64,000 bases of DNA from Maratus speciosus (Eukaryota; Arthropoda; Arachnida; Araneae; Salticidae). Location: assembly GCA_963932465.1 (NCBI GenBank), contig OZ010786.1:594941038-595005037 (forward strand), in the 5' to 3' direction. The notes under the pieces were generated by a model, which did no database searches, was not told where the DNA came from, and was given only the letters and a program-made list of their open reading frames with translations. A program made the translations under genes and the position numbers. Below are positions 36,233-48,553 of the stretch, in pieces. Within the stretch, counting starts at the first letter, position 1; each line of letters starts with the position of its first letter.

Positions 36233-36725
36233 GACGCGCTTCAAGGAATGGACAAATGTACATTAAACGTGATTTGTATAATGTTGTAGGAAATGAGATT
36301 ATTTACACATATAATGGTCTAAATGGTGTTTAGTGAATCATTTTCTATATTTATTCTCAAAAATTGGTGTCTTTTACGCATTTTGTTTTCAATTAAACTT
36401 CAACTGCATTCAATTTTAGCTTATTGTTTGTTTTGATAGGACCAACTGGCTTTATAACTCAAAATAAATATTGATTCAAATGTATCTTTATTGTCTATTA
36501 ATATGTTACAACCAAAAATAAAATAACAATAATAATTTTCCAGCCAGATTATTATTTTTTAGCACAATCCAAAAATATTCAAATTTTGCAGAATAATAAA
36601 GTTATTAAAATCATATTTAGTGATTATTATAAAGAGTAATCTTACAATAACTCCTTAATTTGTAATATAAAATGAAGAAAAAAAACTTGCGTGTATCATC
36701 TGTGTAAGAAAATATTGCTAGCGTG

Positions 36726-36897
36726 CAGGGTTCGTACACTTCAAGGACTTTCAAGCTCCTGTTACCAGAATTTTCGTAAAAAAAATATTTGCCTTATTTA
36801 ATGAAAGAAATTTCAGATATAGAGACCAGTATTTTACAGAATTTCTGGTACGAAAACACCTAAAATCCCCTGAATCTCTCAATGCGTACGAACCCTG
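36726..36897. mobile_element. CAGGGTTCGTAC-type MITE (172 bp)
   Basis: Inverted ends CAGGGTTCGTAC and GTACGAACCCTG, and a body with inverted TTTCTGGTA-like stretches. The ends are of the hAT type. No target duplication is seen. Confidence 0.7.
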
Positions 36898-37409
36898 AAA
36901 TCTCAAAAAGTAAACAAACATAGAAAAGATAAAAGTAATATGCAGCCTTTTCGTATTTGTTTAATATTCACAAGTTTTATTCTGTAATATGCGTTATAAA
37001 ATATAGTAGTGATATAAAATACATTTAGAAAAACTCACTAACAGTGTCTATAATCATCTCCAACAATAGTAATTTTTGTGACGAATTTGACAAAGATGTT
37101 GAATTGATTCGGGACAGTAATGGGTTCGTCGTCATCTTTGCCTTTACATTTCTTTTACTAAGGAGCCATGAACCTAAGGAGATATGTTTTTAATGATTAA
37201 GAGGTATGTTCAAATCTCGATCTCGAATATACTAATCAAACATTATTCTTTCTACACCACTGCATTTCTTGGTTCATACATTCATTCTGTTGGGCGCATA
37301 TGCAAATGAGATATTTTTGTTTGTGCCTGTGCTGTCTTAGCAGGATAAGTAACATTTATTCATAAATATTTACATTTTTCGAATGTTGTTTTAAGGGGCT
37401 ATATGAATA

Positions 37410-37916
37410 CAGGGTCATCGAAAAATAATGTCTAGATTTTAAAAAATCATAACATTGAAACCTTTTATGTTAAATGAGTAATTCTTTCACTACGCGATAA
37501 CTGGTGAACGCAAGTTCGGTTTTAGTTCACCAGAATTCGTTTGCGTGTCTGTGTTATGTGCGGATAGTTGCGCAGTCGTCAAGGTCAGCCAGCGCGCCAG
37601 ACTGCAGCTGCTCAGTATGATGTTGACCGTGCAACAAAAAGCGCAGTGCGTGATTTGATATGTGGAGTCAATGTCAATAGTCAGTGTACAGCGGCAGCCA
37701 ACATCGTACTGAGCAGCTGCAGTCTGCTGCGTCGGCTGACCTTGACGACTGCGCAACTAATCCACGCATAACACACACACGCAAACGACTTCTGGTGAAT
37801 TAAAACCAAACTTGCATTCACCAGTTATCGTGTAGTGAAAGAATTACTCATTTAACGTAAAAGGTTTCGATGTTATGATTTTTTATTAATCTAGGCATTA
37901 TTTTTCGATGACCCTG
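37410..37916. mobile_element. Long-palindrome MITE with TA duplication (507 bp)
   Basis: Arms of about 230 bp form an almost complete inverted repeat, starting CAGGGTCATCGAAAAATAAT and ending with its complement, flanked by TA (37408-37409, 37917-37918). The middle is GC-rich for this window (CAGCTGCTCAGTA...TACTGAGCAGCTG). Open frames in both orientations (MRSRQGQP...) are products of the palindrome. Confidence 0.92.
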
Positions 37917-37918
37917 TA

Positions 37919-39142
37919 TATATATCACTACCAACATTTTGGACCTCTTACCACCCTTACGATGTCATACATTATCATTCCTCAACCTCCTCTTTCCGCG
38001 CTATGAAATCATTACCAAGGTCTAACATTTATTTTTATTTTTACATTCTTTTTCTTTCTTTTTATATGTTTGAAGTGATATGCACCTATGATTATACATT
38101 TATTAGTCGCATAATTTACGGATTCAAGAAGTCAATAAAATATAAATACGTGAACCATATTTATATCAAACAACATCTAAAAGAGTTAGTTACTATTTAA
38201 AAGTATTTAATAATAGCTTGTTGTTACATAATGCATTCAACAGAAATATTATCTTATTCCATTTGCCCCCTGCCAGGCGAGGGTTAAAACAGAAATTATC
38301 AACAGAACGGTGGATAATAATATTTATCTTTCTTTACCAGTAAGTAAAAGTATAATTTCCAACATATTATGCTCTTGCGTTCGATAATAGCGAATTATAT
38401 GCGCACATGGCAGAGGAACAGGAATGCATAACGTTGGGGAATTGCAAATTCTGGAATGAAATGATTTCATAAAAATTTAATGGCTTTAATCATAGTTTTG
38501 TATATTCATAAAAACATACAATAATAATAATATATAAAAGGTAGCAGACTATTTGGATGTAAAGAAAAAGATACTCAAAAAAGAAAAGTTTAGTTCGACC
38601 AAAAATGATAACGATATCAAAAAGCAAACCCCCTAGAAATTCCCCCTAGAAATATCTAACGACATCAAATGAAAGACCCACCTTCCCTCTAAATTGATAA
38701 CATTTTATATATGAGCAGCCCCTAATACAGCGTCATATTTTCGTATAATGAGACAGATAAACAGAAGAACATCGAACCAGAACGGTTTTGCTTCCTACAT
38801 TACACAAATGGAAAAAAGAATCAACAGCATACACTGTGCAAAGAAAGAAAGACATCAACAAAAAATCGTTTATCTCCCTCTACTTCAGTAAAAACAGACA
38901 AGAAGAGATTGACAAAGATTGTTGGGACGGTGAATCAAAGGAGAACTAAAGTATTTCTAATTTACTGGCTTTTTTTTCATTGAATTACATACCACTATTT
39001 TCAATTAGTAATCATCGCCTCAACTCTCCTTAAATAACGCGAATTTTATTATTCAGAACAGGTGTTTTATATCTGAATAAAAACAAACTTATAAATTTGC
39101 AACACTGGAAAAGAGAGAAAGAATTCGGCCTGAATTCGCGTC
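37919..39142. other. No recognisable gene
   Basis: Nothing with family similarity; a 65-codon frame (38003-38200) is low-complexity. CGAGGGTTAAAA at 38279 could be one end of a TTAA element, but I found no partner. Confidence 0.4.
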
Positions 39143-39886
39143 TTATGGGGACCGGGTAAGGGAAATTGAACTAAAAAATCGATTTTTACTTTTTTCGGTC
39201 ATTAAATAGTTTATACTTTTATATTTTGAACAATGTATTACATATGTTTATGTATAAAAAGAAGTGTTGGGTTTTTTCATTCTTTCTGAGAGCAGCACTT
39301 CACAGCAGTGGGATCCTTTTTTAAAATTCAGATTTCTTAATTGGCACCACTTTTCTGAAGTGGTGAAATTCCCATAGTTTTTGCCTTAATTAATATGTTA
39401 TTAAATAAGGCGAATTTTACTATTTCAAAAAAGTGGTGCCAATCAAGAAATCAGAATTTAAAAAAAGTAGTCCACTGGCAACATTGCTGCACAGCTTTAA
39501 TTGACTTTGTCTCAAAACTTCGATTTTCAGGTTTGTGTTCCTTTTTTACAATATCTACTAAACTTAAGAACTCAGATTTTTCTAAATACTTATATTATGT
39601 TATAGTGCATACTTTAATAAAGGGATTTAATGATTTGTTGAGAATTATTTATTTTAGGCAATGATATCTTACTAAAAAGGCTAAATTAAAAATGTCTTTA
39701 AATAAATAATTAGTAATTAATTTTCAGTTTCACTTAGAAAGAAAATGGTATGTTAAAATACGTAAAGCATGTTATTCAAACTACTCTAAAAATCTAGACC
39801 TCTATCTTTCACCATTTCTTAGAAAAAGGTACATAATGTTGGTGTAGTTTAACATGGCAGAGATAGAGCTTATCCGGTCCCCTTAA
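39143..39886. mobile_element. Inverted-repeat element, GGGGACCGG ends
   Basis: TTATGGGGACCGGGTAAG on the left and CTTATCCGGTCCCCTTAA on the right are inverted. TTAA/TTAT lies at the borders. No coding. It contains a second MITE. Confidence 0.5.
39306..39477. mobile_element. Nested MITE with arms of about 45 bp
   Basis: CAGTGGGATCC...TTCAGATTTCTTAATTGGCA on the left and the near-exact inverse on the right (TGCCAATCAAGAAATCAGAA...CCACTG). The short centre contains TTAATTAATATGTTATTAAAT. No clear target duplication. Confidence 0.75.
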
Positions 39887-40143
39887 GCGAGATTTTTTGC
39901 ATCAATAAACCGAATTTCGATCGCGTATTAAAGGGAGATGACGCAACGTGCCAGGGCAATGTTCGCATATTTCACACGATAATTTGATTCAAGACGCCGG
40001 GAAAAAATCTGCGTATTAAGCTGAAACGTGTGTTAACCTAGTCTTAACCGGATCCGATTGTATTAGCTTTATTAGGGTTTGGCACAAAAATTGTAGAATT
40101 ATACTATTTAAAAAAGTAGGTAGCAATAAAACAATATGAAGAA

Positions 40144-40172
40144 AATTTATTGTCCTAAGTGGACAATAAATT
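40144..40172. repeat. Perfect 12-bp hairpin
   Basis: AATTTATTGTCC and GGACAATAAATT separated by TAAGT. No element borders identified around it. Confidence 0.7.
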
Positions 40173-40269
40173 ATAAGTCGCTAAGTGTAACACTTTCCCG
40201 GTTTCGCTTATGTACGTTTTCGCTGTCTTCTCCGAAAACAGCACTTTTTACAATATTATATTAATGATA

Positions 40270-42490
40270 CAGGTTTAGTTATTATCAACAATGTTAAAAT
40301 TATTGATGTATATACCTTCTAAATTATTCTGGTTGCAGTTTTGATTACGCAGATCAAAAATATTTTATGCAACATAATATTCGTTCGATATTCTCGTACA
40401 TTGTATGGTATTCTGCCGATATTTTAAGATAGATTTTTCAACTTTTACTATAAATATATGAATACACTTCAGTAACTATTTAATGTTTTCCCTTATTTTT
40501 ATCTTAAACGTATTATAAAAAATAAACTTTTAATAATATATATATTTTTTTTTTTTACATTGCACGTCATTAAAAAAATTAAGATTTTTATTTTATTAAT
40601 ATATTTTTAACAATTGAAAGTTAACATACATTTTTTTATATTAATGGTATTTGTATTATGATATTTCTAGTTTTATAAAGCAATGTGTAAAATGATAAAA
40701 CTATAGAAAAAAGTATTTACACAACTTGCGCGAATTCCTTTTAAATACGTACAAAACTTTAAAAAAAACAATATACATTATATATAATTGTACATATGCA
40801 GGGTATACATACTTTAAATTAATATTGCCATTGTTTTTATTTATAGACTCAAAGTTTATTTATTTTTTCAAAAAGGATAAATTCCAATTTAACATTCCTT
40901 CGATGTAATATTTATGTAATATAACTTTTACATCAAATAGGAAAAAGTGCATGGTTAGTTAATTGCACGTCATAAAAAGATGATTGATTGAATACCACTC
41001 CTTCATTGGATATCTGTAAAATATGCAGTCACTTATATATTCTCAGACAATTGTATATATAAATATTTATAAGCAAATGCATTTGAGTATCACTAAACAT
41101 CTGCATCTCTTCAGCAGTTGACATAGTGTAATCAAGATCTCTAGCGACTAGACTAGCTAGAAGTTGCAACGTCAGTGTAGTAACTCGGGAATTTGTCCTT
41201 TTGTATGTATAGTATACAGGATCATCGTACTAGTATTTTGTCAGTGGATTATTGGTTTCATTTCATAACACATAAAATTCTTCTCTGACCTAAATAAACT
41301 TTATTTTCTTTTTGAAAATGCATATATAGGTTTTGAGCATGTGTGAAAGTGTATATTAGACTGGGTTAGAAAAATAAAATTGTAAAAATAGATTTACTCA
41401 TACCACCTGCCTTATAAATTGAACTCGTCAAATGAATATTTTCTTAGAGTATAATGAATAATAATATTGTTTTATTTCATTTTAATATATGGCTGTAGAA
41501 ATATAAGTTTAGTTTAAGTTTAGTATAAGTTAAATTTTAGTTTTTAGATTTAGTATAATAAAAAAAAAAATGTTAACTCCTCCAGGACCACGATTGAAAG
41601 GAATATACTAAAATTTATTTTTAATACCAGTATTGTAGAAGAGAAAATGTCGCGTTCGTTAATTACAGATATTTCGGAATTAATTAAGGCGAATTTTACT
41701 ATACGAAAAATTGTGGTATCCAAAGTAAAATTGAAGTATGTGTGTCAACAATGTTCAGGCCTCTTGTCACGGATACGCTTCCTATAGTAGTAGTACTAGT
41801 TAAAACTTTTGTAAGGGAATAGTTTATTGGTAATCTTTGCCTTGCCTAATTAGCAGTGTAATAAGAGTTTCAAAGAGTCAAATAATACGATGAGGAATTA
41901 CTGGTATTAATAATTTAAATGTCGTTAACCGCTTCGGGACGAGCGTCTTTTGCAGAATTTTTAATCTTTTATCAACGGTTTTTCAAAACAGAAAATTTTG
42001 TCTAATTGAATCGGGAAAATGCTCGGATTAAATAAGGCAAAATTTACAAAAATATTTACTAGTGAGAATAATCGCGGATTCTGAGCACCTTAGCGACACG
42101 TATACCGGTCGCACTACCCCGAGAGGTTAAACAACTGCCGGTTCGAAGGGGTTAAAGTCCTTGTGAACTTTAATAACCTATAATTAAAACTACTTGTCTT
42201 TCAATGTTAGCAGAGTAATGGAATCAGTAGCTGCAAAAGTAAAATATCAGTTATTGCACCATATGAAAAAGTACCGTATTTTGTAATAAGAAATACATTT
42301 AAAAATATAAATTTAAAATAAAATTTTAATATTTATTTCATTTATGTGACTGGATGCTCATAATATTTTTTACACTTACATTTTCTTTCAATGTTAACTA
42401 AAAGATGCTTATACAGAGGGCGATAAAATTACTATATATCTTATATAGAATATTTTAATATCAATTCGCTTTTTTCAGTCTTTAGATTAA
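40270..42490. repeat. Old non-coding paralogous block, copy III
   Basis: Aligns with 1500-3440 and 31020-33640: ATTATTCTGGTTGCAG near 40323, TACTTTAAATTAATATTGCC near 40810, ACATCTGCATCTCTTCAGCA near 41098, GCTCATAATATTTTTTACAC near 42356. A TTAA element lies inside. Confidence 0.6.
41925..42155. mobile_element. TTAA MITE, GACGAGCG family
   Basis: Begins TTAACCGCTTCGGGACGAGCG and ends CGAAGGGGTTAA (TTAA 42152-42155); another TTAA lies at 42127-42130. A hairpin zone GCGACACGTATACCGGTCGC sits near the right end. The body AGCGTCTTTTGCAGAATTTT matches 45751-45988. Confidence 0.7.
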
Positions 42491-42654
42491 AATGTTTTAA
42501 AGAATGTATATTTATCATAATGTATTTAATTAACCGAACTTCCAATTATCCAAACATCCATTTTCTCTCGAAAAATACTTTTTAACCGAACAGCCAATTT
42601 CTCTCAAAAAATATTTTTTAAACGAACTTCAAATTATCCAAACACCTTATTAGA

Positions 42655-42918
42655 CCTGGATATCAGATTTTAAATGATGATGAGATTGTGGATGATATTC
42701 AAGACGAAACAGAAATTGAAAACGAATGCTCTGAAAATGATCATGGTCCATCACATGACGAAGCCTTTGAATATTTGGAAACAGCTATGAAATGGCTCGA
42801 ACGGCAGAAGAATGCTGATCATATTCAACTAACGTATTTAAGAAGAATTTGAGGTATGGCAGCATGGAAAAGAATGTCTCCTTTGAAGCATGCAACAATC
42901 GAAAGCTTTTTTGCTTAA
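42655..42918 (+). pseudogene. Tigger/pogo-like transposase C-terminal fragment
   Basis: Reads GYQILNDDEIVDDI, then EAFEYLETAMKWLERQ, an in-frame TGA, and a terminal SPLKHATIESFF ending at TAA 42916-42918. These are the acidic linker, the C-terminal helix and the xxITxFF-type tail of Tigger/jerky-like proteins. No helix-turn-helix or DDE domain is left. The right terminus of the element follows at 43136-43141 (CTACTG then TA), with CGGATAATCGGCGCTCTACTG as the terminal repeat. Left-end-like motifs (CCGAAC..CCAATTATCC) occur in three copies at 42533-42645. Confidence 0.85.
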
Positions 42919-43452
42919 ATTATAATCTCTAGCGTTCAGAAAATGATAATAAAAAGTAAACAAAAAAATTAAAAAGACAAAAAGCAATTTTTAAACATGC
43001 CAGCGTTAACTAGTGCTGTCAGTCTAATGCGTGGATAAAGCGTGAAGATTTTAGTATGGTCAGGTACAACCGTTTAATTGTCTTTCCATTTATCCGAACT
43101 AGTGTCAGTCCCGACTTGTTCGGATAATCGGCGCTCTACTGTATATATATATATTTCTCTTACTTGGCGCGAAATTGAGGCTAAATTTTATGCTTGCCAT
43201 TTGGAAACAATCACAGCGACGACTCTCAGTTGTTAAATTATGGTCACATGACCCGACCCATTTAGCAAATCAAAATTCAGAGAGAATCTCTTTTAAAGCA
43301 GAGCTACCAAGTCTACGGCTTTTTTGATACCAGTATTTTAACACAGAAAATGCTGTTTTATTTAAGTGGACGATTTCGGCGATCTAAAAAAAAACAATAC
43401 TATCTCTAACATAATAGTGGTGTGCAAAAATACGGCGACTTGGGAATTCTTT

Positions 43453-43883
43453 TTAACCCCTTAATTCTCGCTCCCGTCATATTCACGGGCTGTGTCTGTT
43501 ACTCAGATTGTTTGATTCCCATCAGTTTTATAAAATAGCGTAATTGGCTTTATGTTAGTATCGTTTTATCTGTCATTAAACAAGGTGAATATTTTTTTTT
43601 CAAAAAGTGGTGCCAATAAGCAATTTGAATTTTTAAACCGTAATTTAATTCAAGCGTTAACCCTTTCAAGGGCGGTGGCTAGAGGGTCTAGCCACCTAAT
43701 CTTAATTCCAAAACTGATTAATTGCACCAAGAATATTTTAATAAAATGTCGCTTTTGTAATTAGAGTGCAAAGTAACGTTTTGTTATTTAGTAAGAAATT
43801 CGTTTGAATATTCTGGTGGCAGTCAATTATTTCATCATTTTACGAACAGAATTCTTCTGCCCCTGAAAGGGTTAAGGGGTTAA
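43453..43883. mobile_element. TTAA MITE, CCCGTCATATTCACGGG family, interrupted
   Basis: Begins TTAACCCCTTAATTCTCGCTC and carries the CCCGT-CATATTC-ACGGG hairpin near its left end. The body (GATTGTTTGATTCCCATCAG, GTGGTGCCAATAAGCAATTT) matches 2560-2776 and 48554-49006. It ends GGGGTTAA at 43883. Another TTAA element is inserted in the TTAA of its right terminus. Confidence 0.85.
43657..43875. mobile_element. TTAA MITE, GGGCGGTG family, nested (219 bp)
   Basis: TTAACCCTTTCAAGGGCGGTG...AAAGGGTTAA. Perfect 10-bp hairpin GGTGGCTAGA / TCTAGCCACC at 43674-43696 with a GGG loop. The same length as the copy at 5851, with a matching body but a different stem. After it the host sequence resumes with GGGGTTAA. 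Confidence 0.9.
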
Positions 43884-44328
43884 AGACAGATCGTTTCATC
43901 AATGTATGAATGGCAAAGAAACTGGTTCATTTTACGATGACGTGTGCATTCACCGAGTCAGCTTTCTTTATCAAAATTGTCTTTCATGCACAGCAGAAAA
44001 CATTTGGTTTACATTTCGATAGCGTCATACATATTGTCTCCGTAGTGTTTTCAAAGTATTTTAAATTAATTTAAACCATTCTGTGCAAAAAAGATGCATT
44101 TTTAATTGCATTTGCAACAAAATTTTTCATTATTTTTTTATACATTAGAAATATTTCTAAATTACATATATTAAAATTATTAATGATAATATTCATTCGG
44201 TGTAGAGTTGCGGCAAATAGCGACGAGCGAGTGAAGCGAGCTGAGATCGCGTAGTGGTCACGATGTGAATTGCGTTGGCGACTATTAGCGAGCAGGGTAG
44301 TGAGTTTCCTAAATTTATTTATATATTT

Positions 44329-44535
44329 TTAACCCATTAAAGCCGGTTAGCAAGAAAACTTGCCATGTAAGGCGAACAAAACTTTTAAATTTGAATACCA
44401 GTATTTTAAATTGGAAATTTTCACATTATATAATCTCAAATTTTGAGCGATTAAATAAATCAAAATTACAACGTGGAAAAACTGGTTTCTAAGTATTAAA
44501 GTAAGTGTAAAAGAGGCTCGTCTTTATTGGGTTAA
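44329..44535. mobile_element. TTAA MITE with GCAAG hairpin (207 bp)
   Basis: TTAACCCATTAAAG...TTATTGGGTTAA borders. GCAAG-AAAA-CTTGC at 44350-44363 lies just inside the left end, and GCC...GGC bases flank it. Confidence 0.75.
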
Positions 44536-44970
44536 TGCAGGTATTATAGAGATTCCATATTTACCCGAATATAAATTCGGGGCTGAAACTAAATCCGTTT
44601 TAAAACACCTTTATTTTATAACAAATACCATCTTTTTAAATTTATTTTGGCAATTTTTAGAATTTTACGCATTAGTTTAGTTCTATTCCAAAAGCTGCAA
44701 AAATCTACCATGAAAATTATTCTTAGATTTTACTCGTATTCAAAAGGGGACTTGTAGGAGACCTTTAAGTAGGGTATTTCCCCCAACGTTTTATCTAAAA
44801 TCTGTCTATCCTCGTAAAATTACACATAATAATGGACATACCGCATCCAGATACTGTCTTAGTATGCTTTGAAACCATCCATAAGGAATCCACTAAATCG
44901 TTTCATTAGATATTTGAGCCGATACGAAATTAGACACAGGGGACGAGCCTCTCGATTTTTTAAATTAGAC

Positions 44971-45268
44971 TTGCACATTTGGTCTCCATTTTTATTCATA
45001 AAATGCAATCTCGTACCAGAAATTACAAACAATAATTTTTGTTTAGTTGAATGACATGCATTTCTGAAAACAAAAGCTCAAAATATTTTTTTTTCGACAG
45101 TTTATTGCTTGTAGATCTATATTTATGTTTATGTTCCTTTTCAAGTTCTTTGGTGGTTTCGATTGGGTGCGTTATAAGTCGTGTCTGTATTCCTTACACA
45201 TAGCAATGTCATGGCATGTCATAAAGTACTAATTCTTTAATAATAAATTGTCCAAACTGGTAGCCCTA
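44971..45268. mobile_element. GGCCTCC-type MITE, copy 4, diverged
   Basis: GCACATTTGGTCTCCATTTT on the left and TCCAAACTGGTAGCCCTA on the right are degraded versions of the family ends. Confidence 0.5.
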
Positions 45269-45750
45269 TTTGAATATCATTATTTTCGTATGGAAAATGT
45301 TTTTCTTTTTGTTACAGAATTATTTTAATAAAGGAAAATTTTCTATATTAAAATATTAAGGTATTTAAAACTCCTTAGACTTGGAAGCCCTGGACTTAAG
45401 AATCGCCATGTACACCAATACACAATCCAGTTAACAAAGTTCAATCCTTGAGAACGCCGTTTTATAAAAGTAACGCGGCATGAGTTTAAAATCGTATGTG
45501 TTAAAGGCATTTTTTGCGTAAATTTTTAAAATGTATTTTATTCATTCCCTTTATTCTGCTGGTATTTGTAATTTCGAATACAGTCTCAGTAAACCCATAT
45601 TTTTCGAATGGCTATATTTCATATTAAGGCTGCTAGTTTGGTGGGATTTGCTTCAGATTTCTTGACTGTTTTTACGATTTCGATATTGTTTTAAATTCCT
45701 CTTATAAATGGCTTATTTAATGATACATTGACTAAGGCAAATGTTACTTT

Positions 45751-45988
45751 TTAACCCTCTCGCTACGTAAGTAATTCTTCGCGATGAGCGTCTTTTACAG
45801 AATTTTAAATCGTTTATCCCCGATTCTTAAAAGAAGAATTTTTTTACTTTCGTAATCGGAGAAAATATTCTGATTAAATCAGGCAAAATTTTCGCTAAAA
45901 AATAACTGGTGGGAATAACCAAATAGTATTAATTAGACAGAAAAATGCATTCACGAGTATATCTCGGGTTGCGCAGCGAGAGGGTTAA
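45751..45988. mobile_element. TTAA MITE, CTCTCGC ends (238 bp)
   Basis: TTAACCCTCTCGCTACG...GCAGCGAGAGGGTTAA. The hairpin zone CACGAG-TATAT-CTCGGG (45952-45968) has one mismatch. The duplicated copy at 63059-63296 has the perfect CCCGAG/CTCGGG form. Confidence 0.9.
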
Positions 45989-46293
45989 GAATTGAAACTA
46001 TATTTTCACACTCAGTAATTTATAGTTTTAACTGAAACATATCTGAAAAAGTGGAAGAACATTTACTATTTTCTGAAATAGAAAGGGAATCTTTCGAAGA
46101 GCTCTTTAAAAGTAAAGACTCAAAAAAAATTAATAAAGAAAAGTTATAAAATAATTCTCGAAGCAAAGTAGTTAATAATTCTGAAATGAACACTTTTTAA
46201 CGAGAAGTTGCAATTGAAAATGTCAGGATATGAAATTTTCCGGATTTTTAAAAAATATATATTTATTTTTTAGTAGTTGCAAAAAAGTTATCT

Positions 46294-46522
46294 TTAACCC
46301 CTTAGCAGTGTGGCCCGAACTGGATTCGGGCAAGAACATCTTGCTTGCTTCGTTATTAAAAAATACTTTGATACCACTAATTTGTAACTGAAAATTTATC
46401 TTTATTGATTGTCAAATATTTTTCGATTAAGTAAGGTAAATATTTTAATATGGAAAAAGTGGTGTCCAGCCCCATTTTTAATTTTTTTTGTAAGAAAACA
46501 AATGTCACTGTTAAGGGGTTAA
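46294..46522. mobile_element. TTAA MITE, CAGTGTGGCCCGAA family, copy 1 (229 bp)
   Basis: TTAACCCCTTAGCAGTG...CACTGTTAAGGGGTTAA. Perfect 7-bp hairpin GCCCGAA-CTGGA-TTCGGGC at 46313-46331. The inverted copy is at 50923-51143 and the duplicated copy at 63603-63832. Confidence 0.92.
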
Positions 46523-47756
46523 TATTGTTTCACTCTTAATAATTTAAATTAAAAAGTGAAAACTTAACAATTTTTTTATACAAAATTCAGAGCTCTAAAT
46601 GCGATTTTGAAAGTTTTCCTTTTAGTAATTTTCATTTGCTGTAAATTTGTTAGCTAAAATTTTTCTTTTTTTTTCAATATTCTTACGTAACGTTACACAT
46701 GCAATATGTTAGATTAATTTTTAACACAATTCTTCGATTGGTAAATAAATCATAACAGTTGTAAATTAGGTTCAACATATTCAATATGTGCTTTCGTAAT
46801 GAAGTACGATTTAAACTGTATCACCAAAACTGTTGATTTGATAGACACTTAACGGAGCTAACTATCTCTTTTTTTCAGCAAACAATTAGACTTTTCAAAC
46901 AAAAATCAACATATTTCAGTCAATTCCTAAAATATTTCAGGACTTTTTGTTCATTGCACGGATAAGGTATAGATACCATTATGGTAAATGTAATTAATAA
47001 AATAATGAAATTAGAAGTTGCTAGCGTAAGTGTAACAAGTCATCTTATTTTGTATAAAAATTCCAGTTTTATACATTTACAAGAAATAATAATAAAATTG
47101 TATTTTTTGTAGTCTTATAACGGGATTCAACTATAAATCGATTTATTTTGCCAACAAATTGCATAATAAAACAAGTGTTCCGAGCACACTCAGGCAATTA
47201 ATTCGATGTATTTTCGATGACAGTGGGGTATCAAGTTATTAAGGTGCCCTTGTATTTCGACTTTCAATGTATAAAAAACTAGCCTGTTATCGAAAATGTA
47301 ACAAATAGATAAAAAAGGACAAATTTATACATGAATAAAACAAATGTATATTTTCTTAAAATTATAAAATTCAATTTTAAATAGGATTACCTGTCCCCAA
47401 GTTGGAATTTATATAGAATAATATTTAGATCCGTATTTCTATATCAAATATACAATACGTATTGAACTGAAGAACATATAATTTTCTTATAGATATTATA
47501 TAATTTCTGTTAATAATTTATCACTGGTGTTAATATTAAATCACTATGATATTATCATTCTATTCTCTAACATAGATCTAAGAGCGGCCTCTTTTTATAG
47601 AGACTAAATAAAAACTTTTACCACTACTACTTCGTCGCGAAATTTTTCGTTTTAGATTTTTATTGGGAATGACGCAGGAAAATGCTTTGTGGTTAGCTTT
47701 TAATTGCAAGTTTTTTAGTAATCCATAAAATAATTTTAAGAAACTGATGTCCACAT

Positions 47757-48136
47757 ATCGCTCACCCACAAAAATTGTGACACATCTCGACAAAAGTGAA
47801 TTTCACAAGAGAAACAAAAGAAGATTAGCATGTTTCTACTATATAATGAAATTATAGCACTTAGCTCTGCATGAAGTAGTAAAAAATTGCACAAAAATGT
47901 AAAACCTTTAAGAATGAACACGTAGATGAGGTTTGGAGTGTTTAATGTTACCTACCCACGCAATTTGGCCTCCTTTTCTGATCACGAATTTACATATAGC
48001 GTTATGAAGAATTATTTCGAATGACTGCACTTAAATTTTTCGTGTAGCAAGTCATATATATGACAGACCTAATATGTAGAAATAACACGCATATTAAATT
48101 TGTACGAATTTGACATTTTACTTGAGGGTGAGCGAT
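47757..48136. mobile_element. ATCGCTCACCC-type MITE, copy 1
   Basis: Inverted ends ATCGCTCACCC and GGGTGAGCGAT. The 47757-47940 part is inversely similar to 58480-58684 (CACTTTTGTCGAGAT, TATAATTTCAT, CATTCTTAA). Confidence 0.7.
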
Positions 48137-48228
48137 TTGCTCCACAAACATGAATTTTTCATTTTCCCATAAACATTCATCCTATAACTATTTATCTTTT
48201 ACTTATGCAGCCTTTAGATATATAAAAC

Positions 48229-48394
48229 AGGGATGAGAGCGCACCGACCCAAATGACTGATTACTACCACTAAATTCTAATACTATTATTTGCTCTATTA
48301 AATCTCATAAATTCTGTCATTAAATAATGCGAGAAATACTATTACAATTTAGTGGTAGTAATCGGTCATTTGGGTCGGTGCGCTCTCATACCTG
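48229..48394. mobile_element. CAGG-type MITE with arms of about 45 bp
   Basis: Inverted arms ATGAGAGCGCACCGACCCAA and TTGGGTCGGTGCGCTCTCAT extend to TACTACCACTAAATT. CAGG/CCTG ends with ATAAAA directly repeated on both sides. The paralogue near 6490-6500 has no insert. Confidence 0.85.
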
Positions 48395-48553
48395 ATAAAA
48401 GGATGATAATGTGAGGTGAAAACAAGGATATATGTATTTTTAATCTAACATTCTCTGAAAATGAGTTATGTTTCTTTTTTATTAATATGATGCTAAGGCT
48501 TTGAGAGAAACTAGATGAAACAATGATTTCGTTCCTAGGTTATGCTATTAAAA

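Larger units (their letters stand above)
45653..46686. repeat. Direct repeat of about 1 kb, copy 1
   Basis: Matches 62961-64000 from TCAGATTTCTTGA onward, in the same orientation, to the window end, with only scattered differences. It includes two complete TTAA elements and the DNA between them, so a segment was copied as a unit. Confidence 0.93.

Noticed and set aside
37490..37771. Two open frames with the same MRSRQGQP start on opposite strands
   Set aside because: Both come from the arms of the palindromic MITE at 37410-37916.
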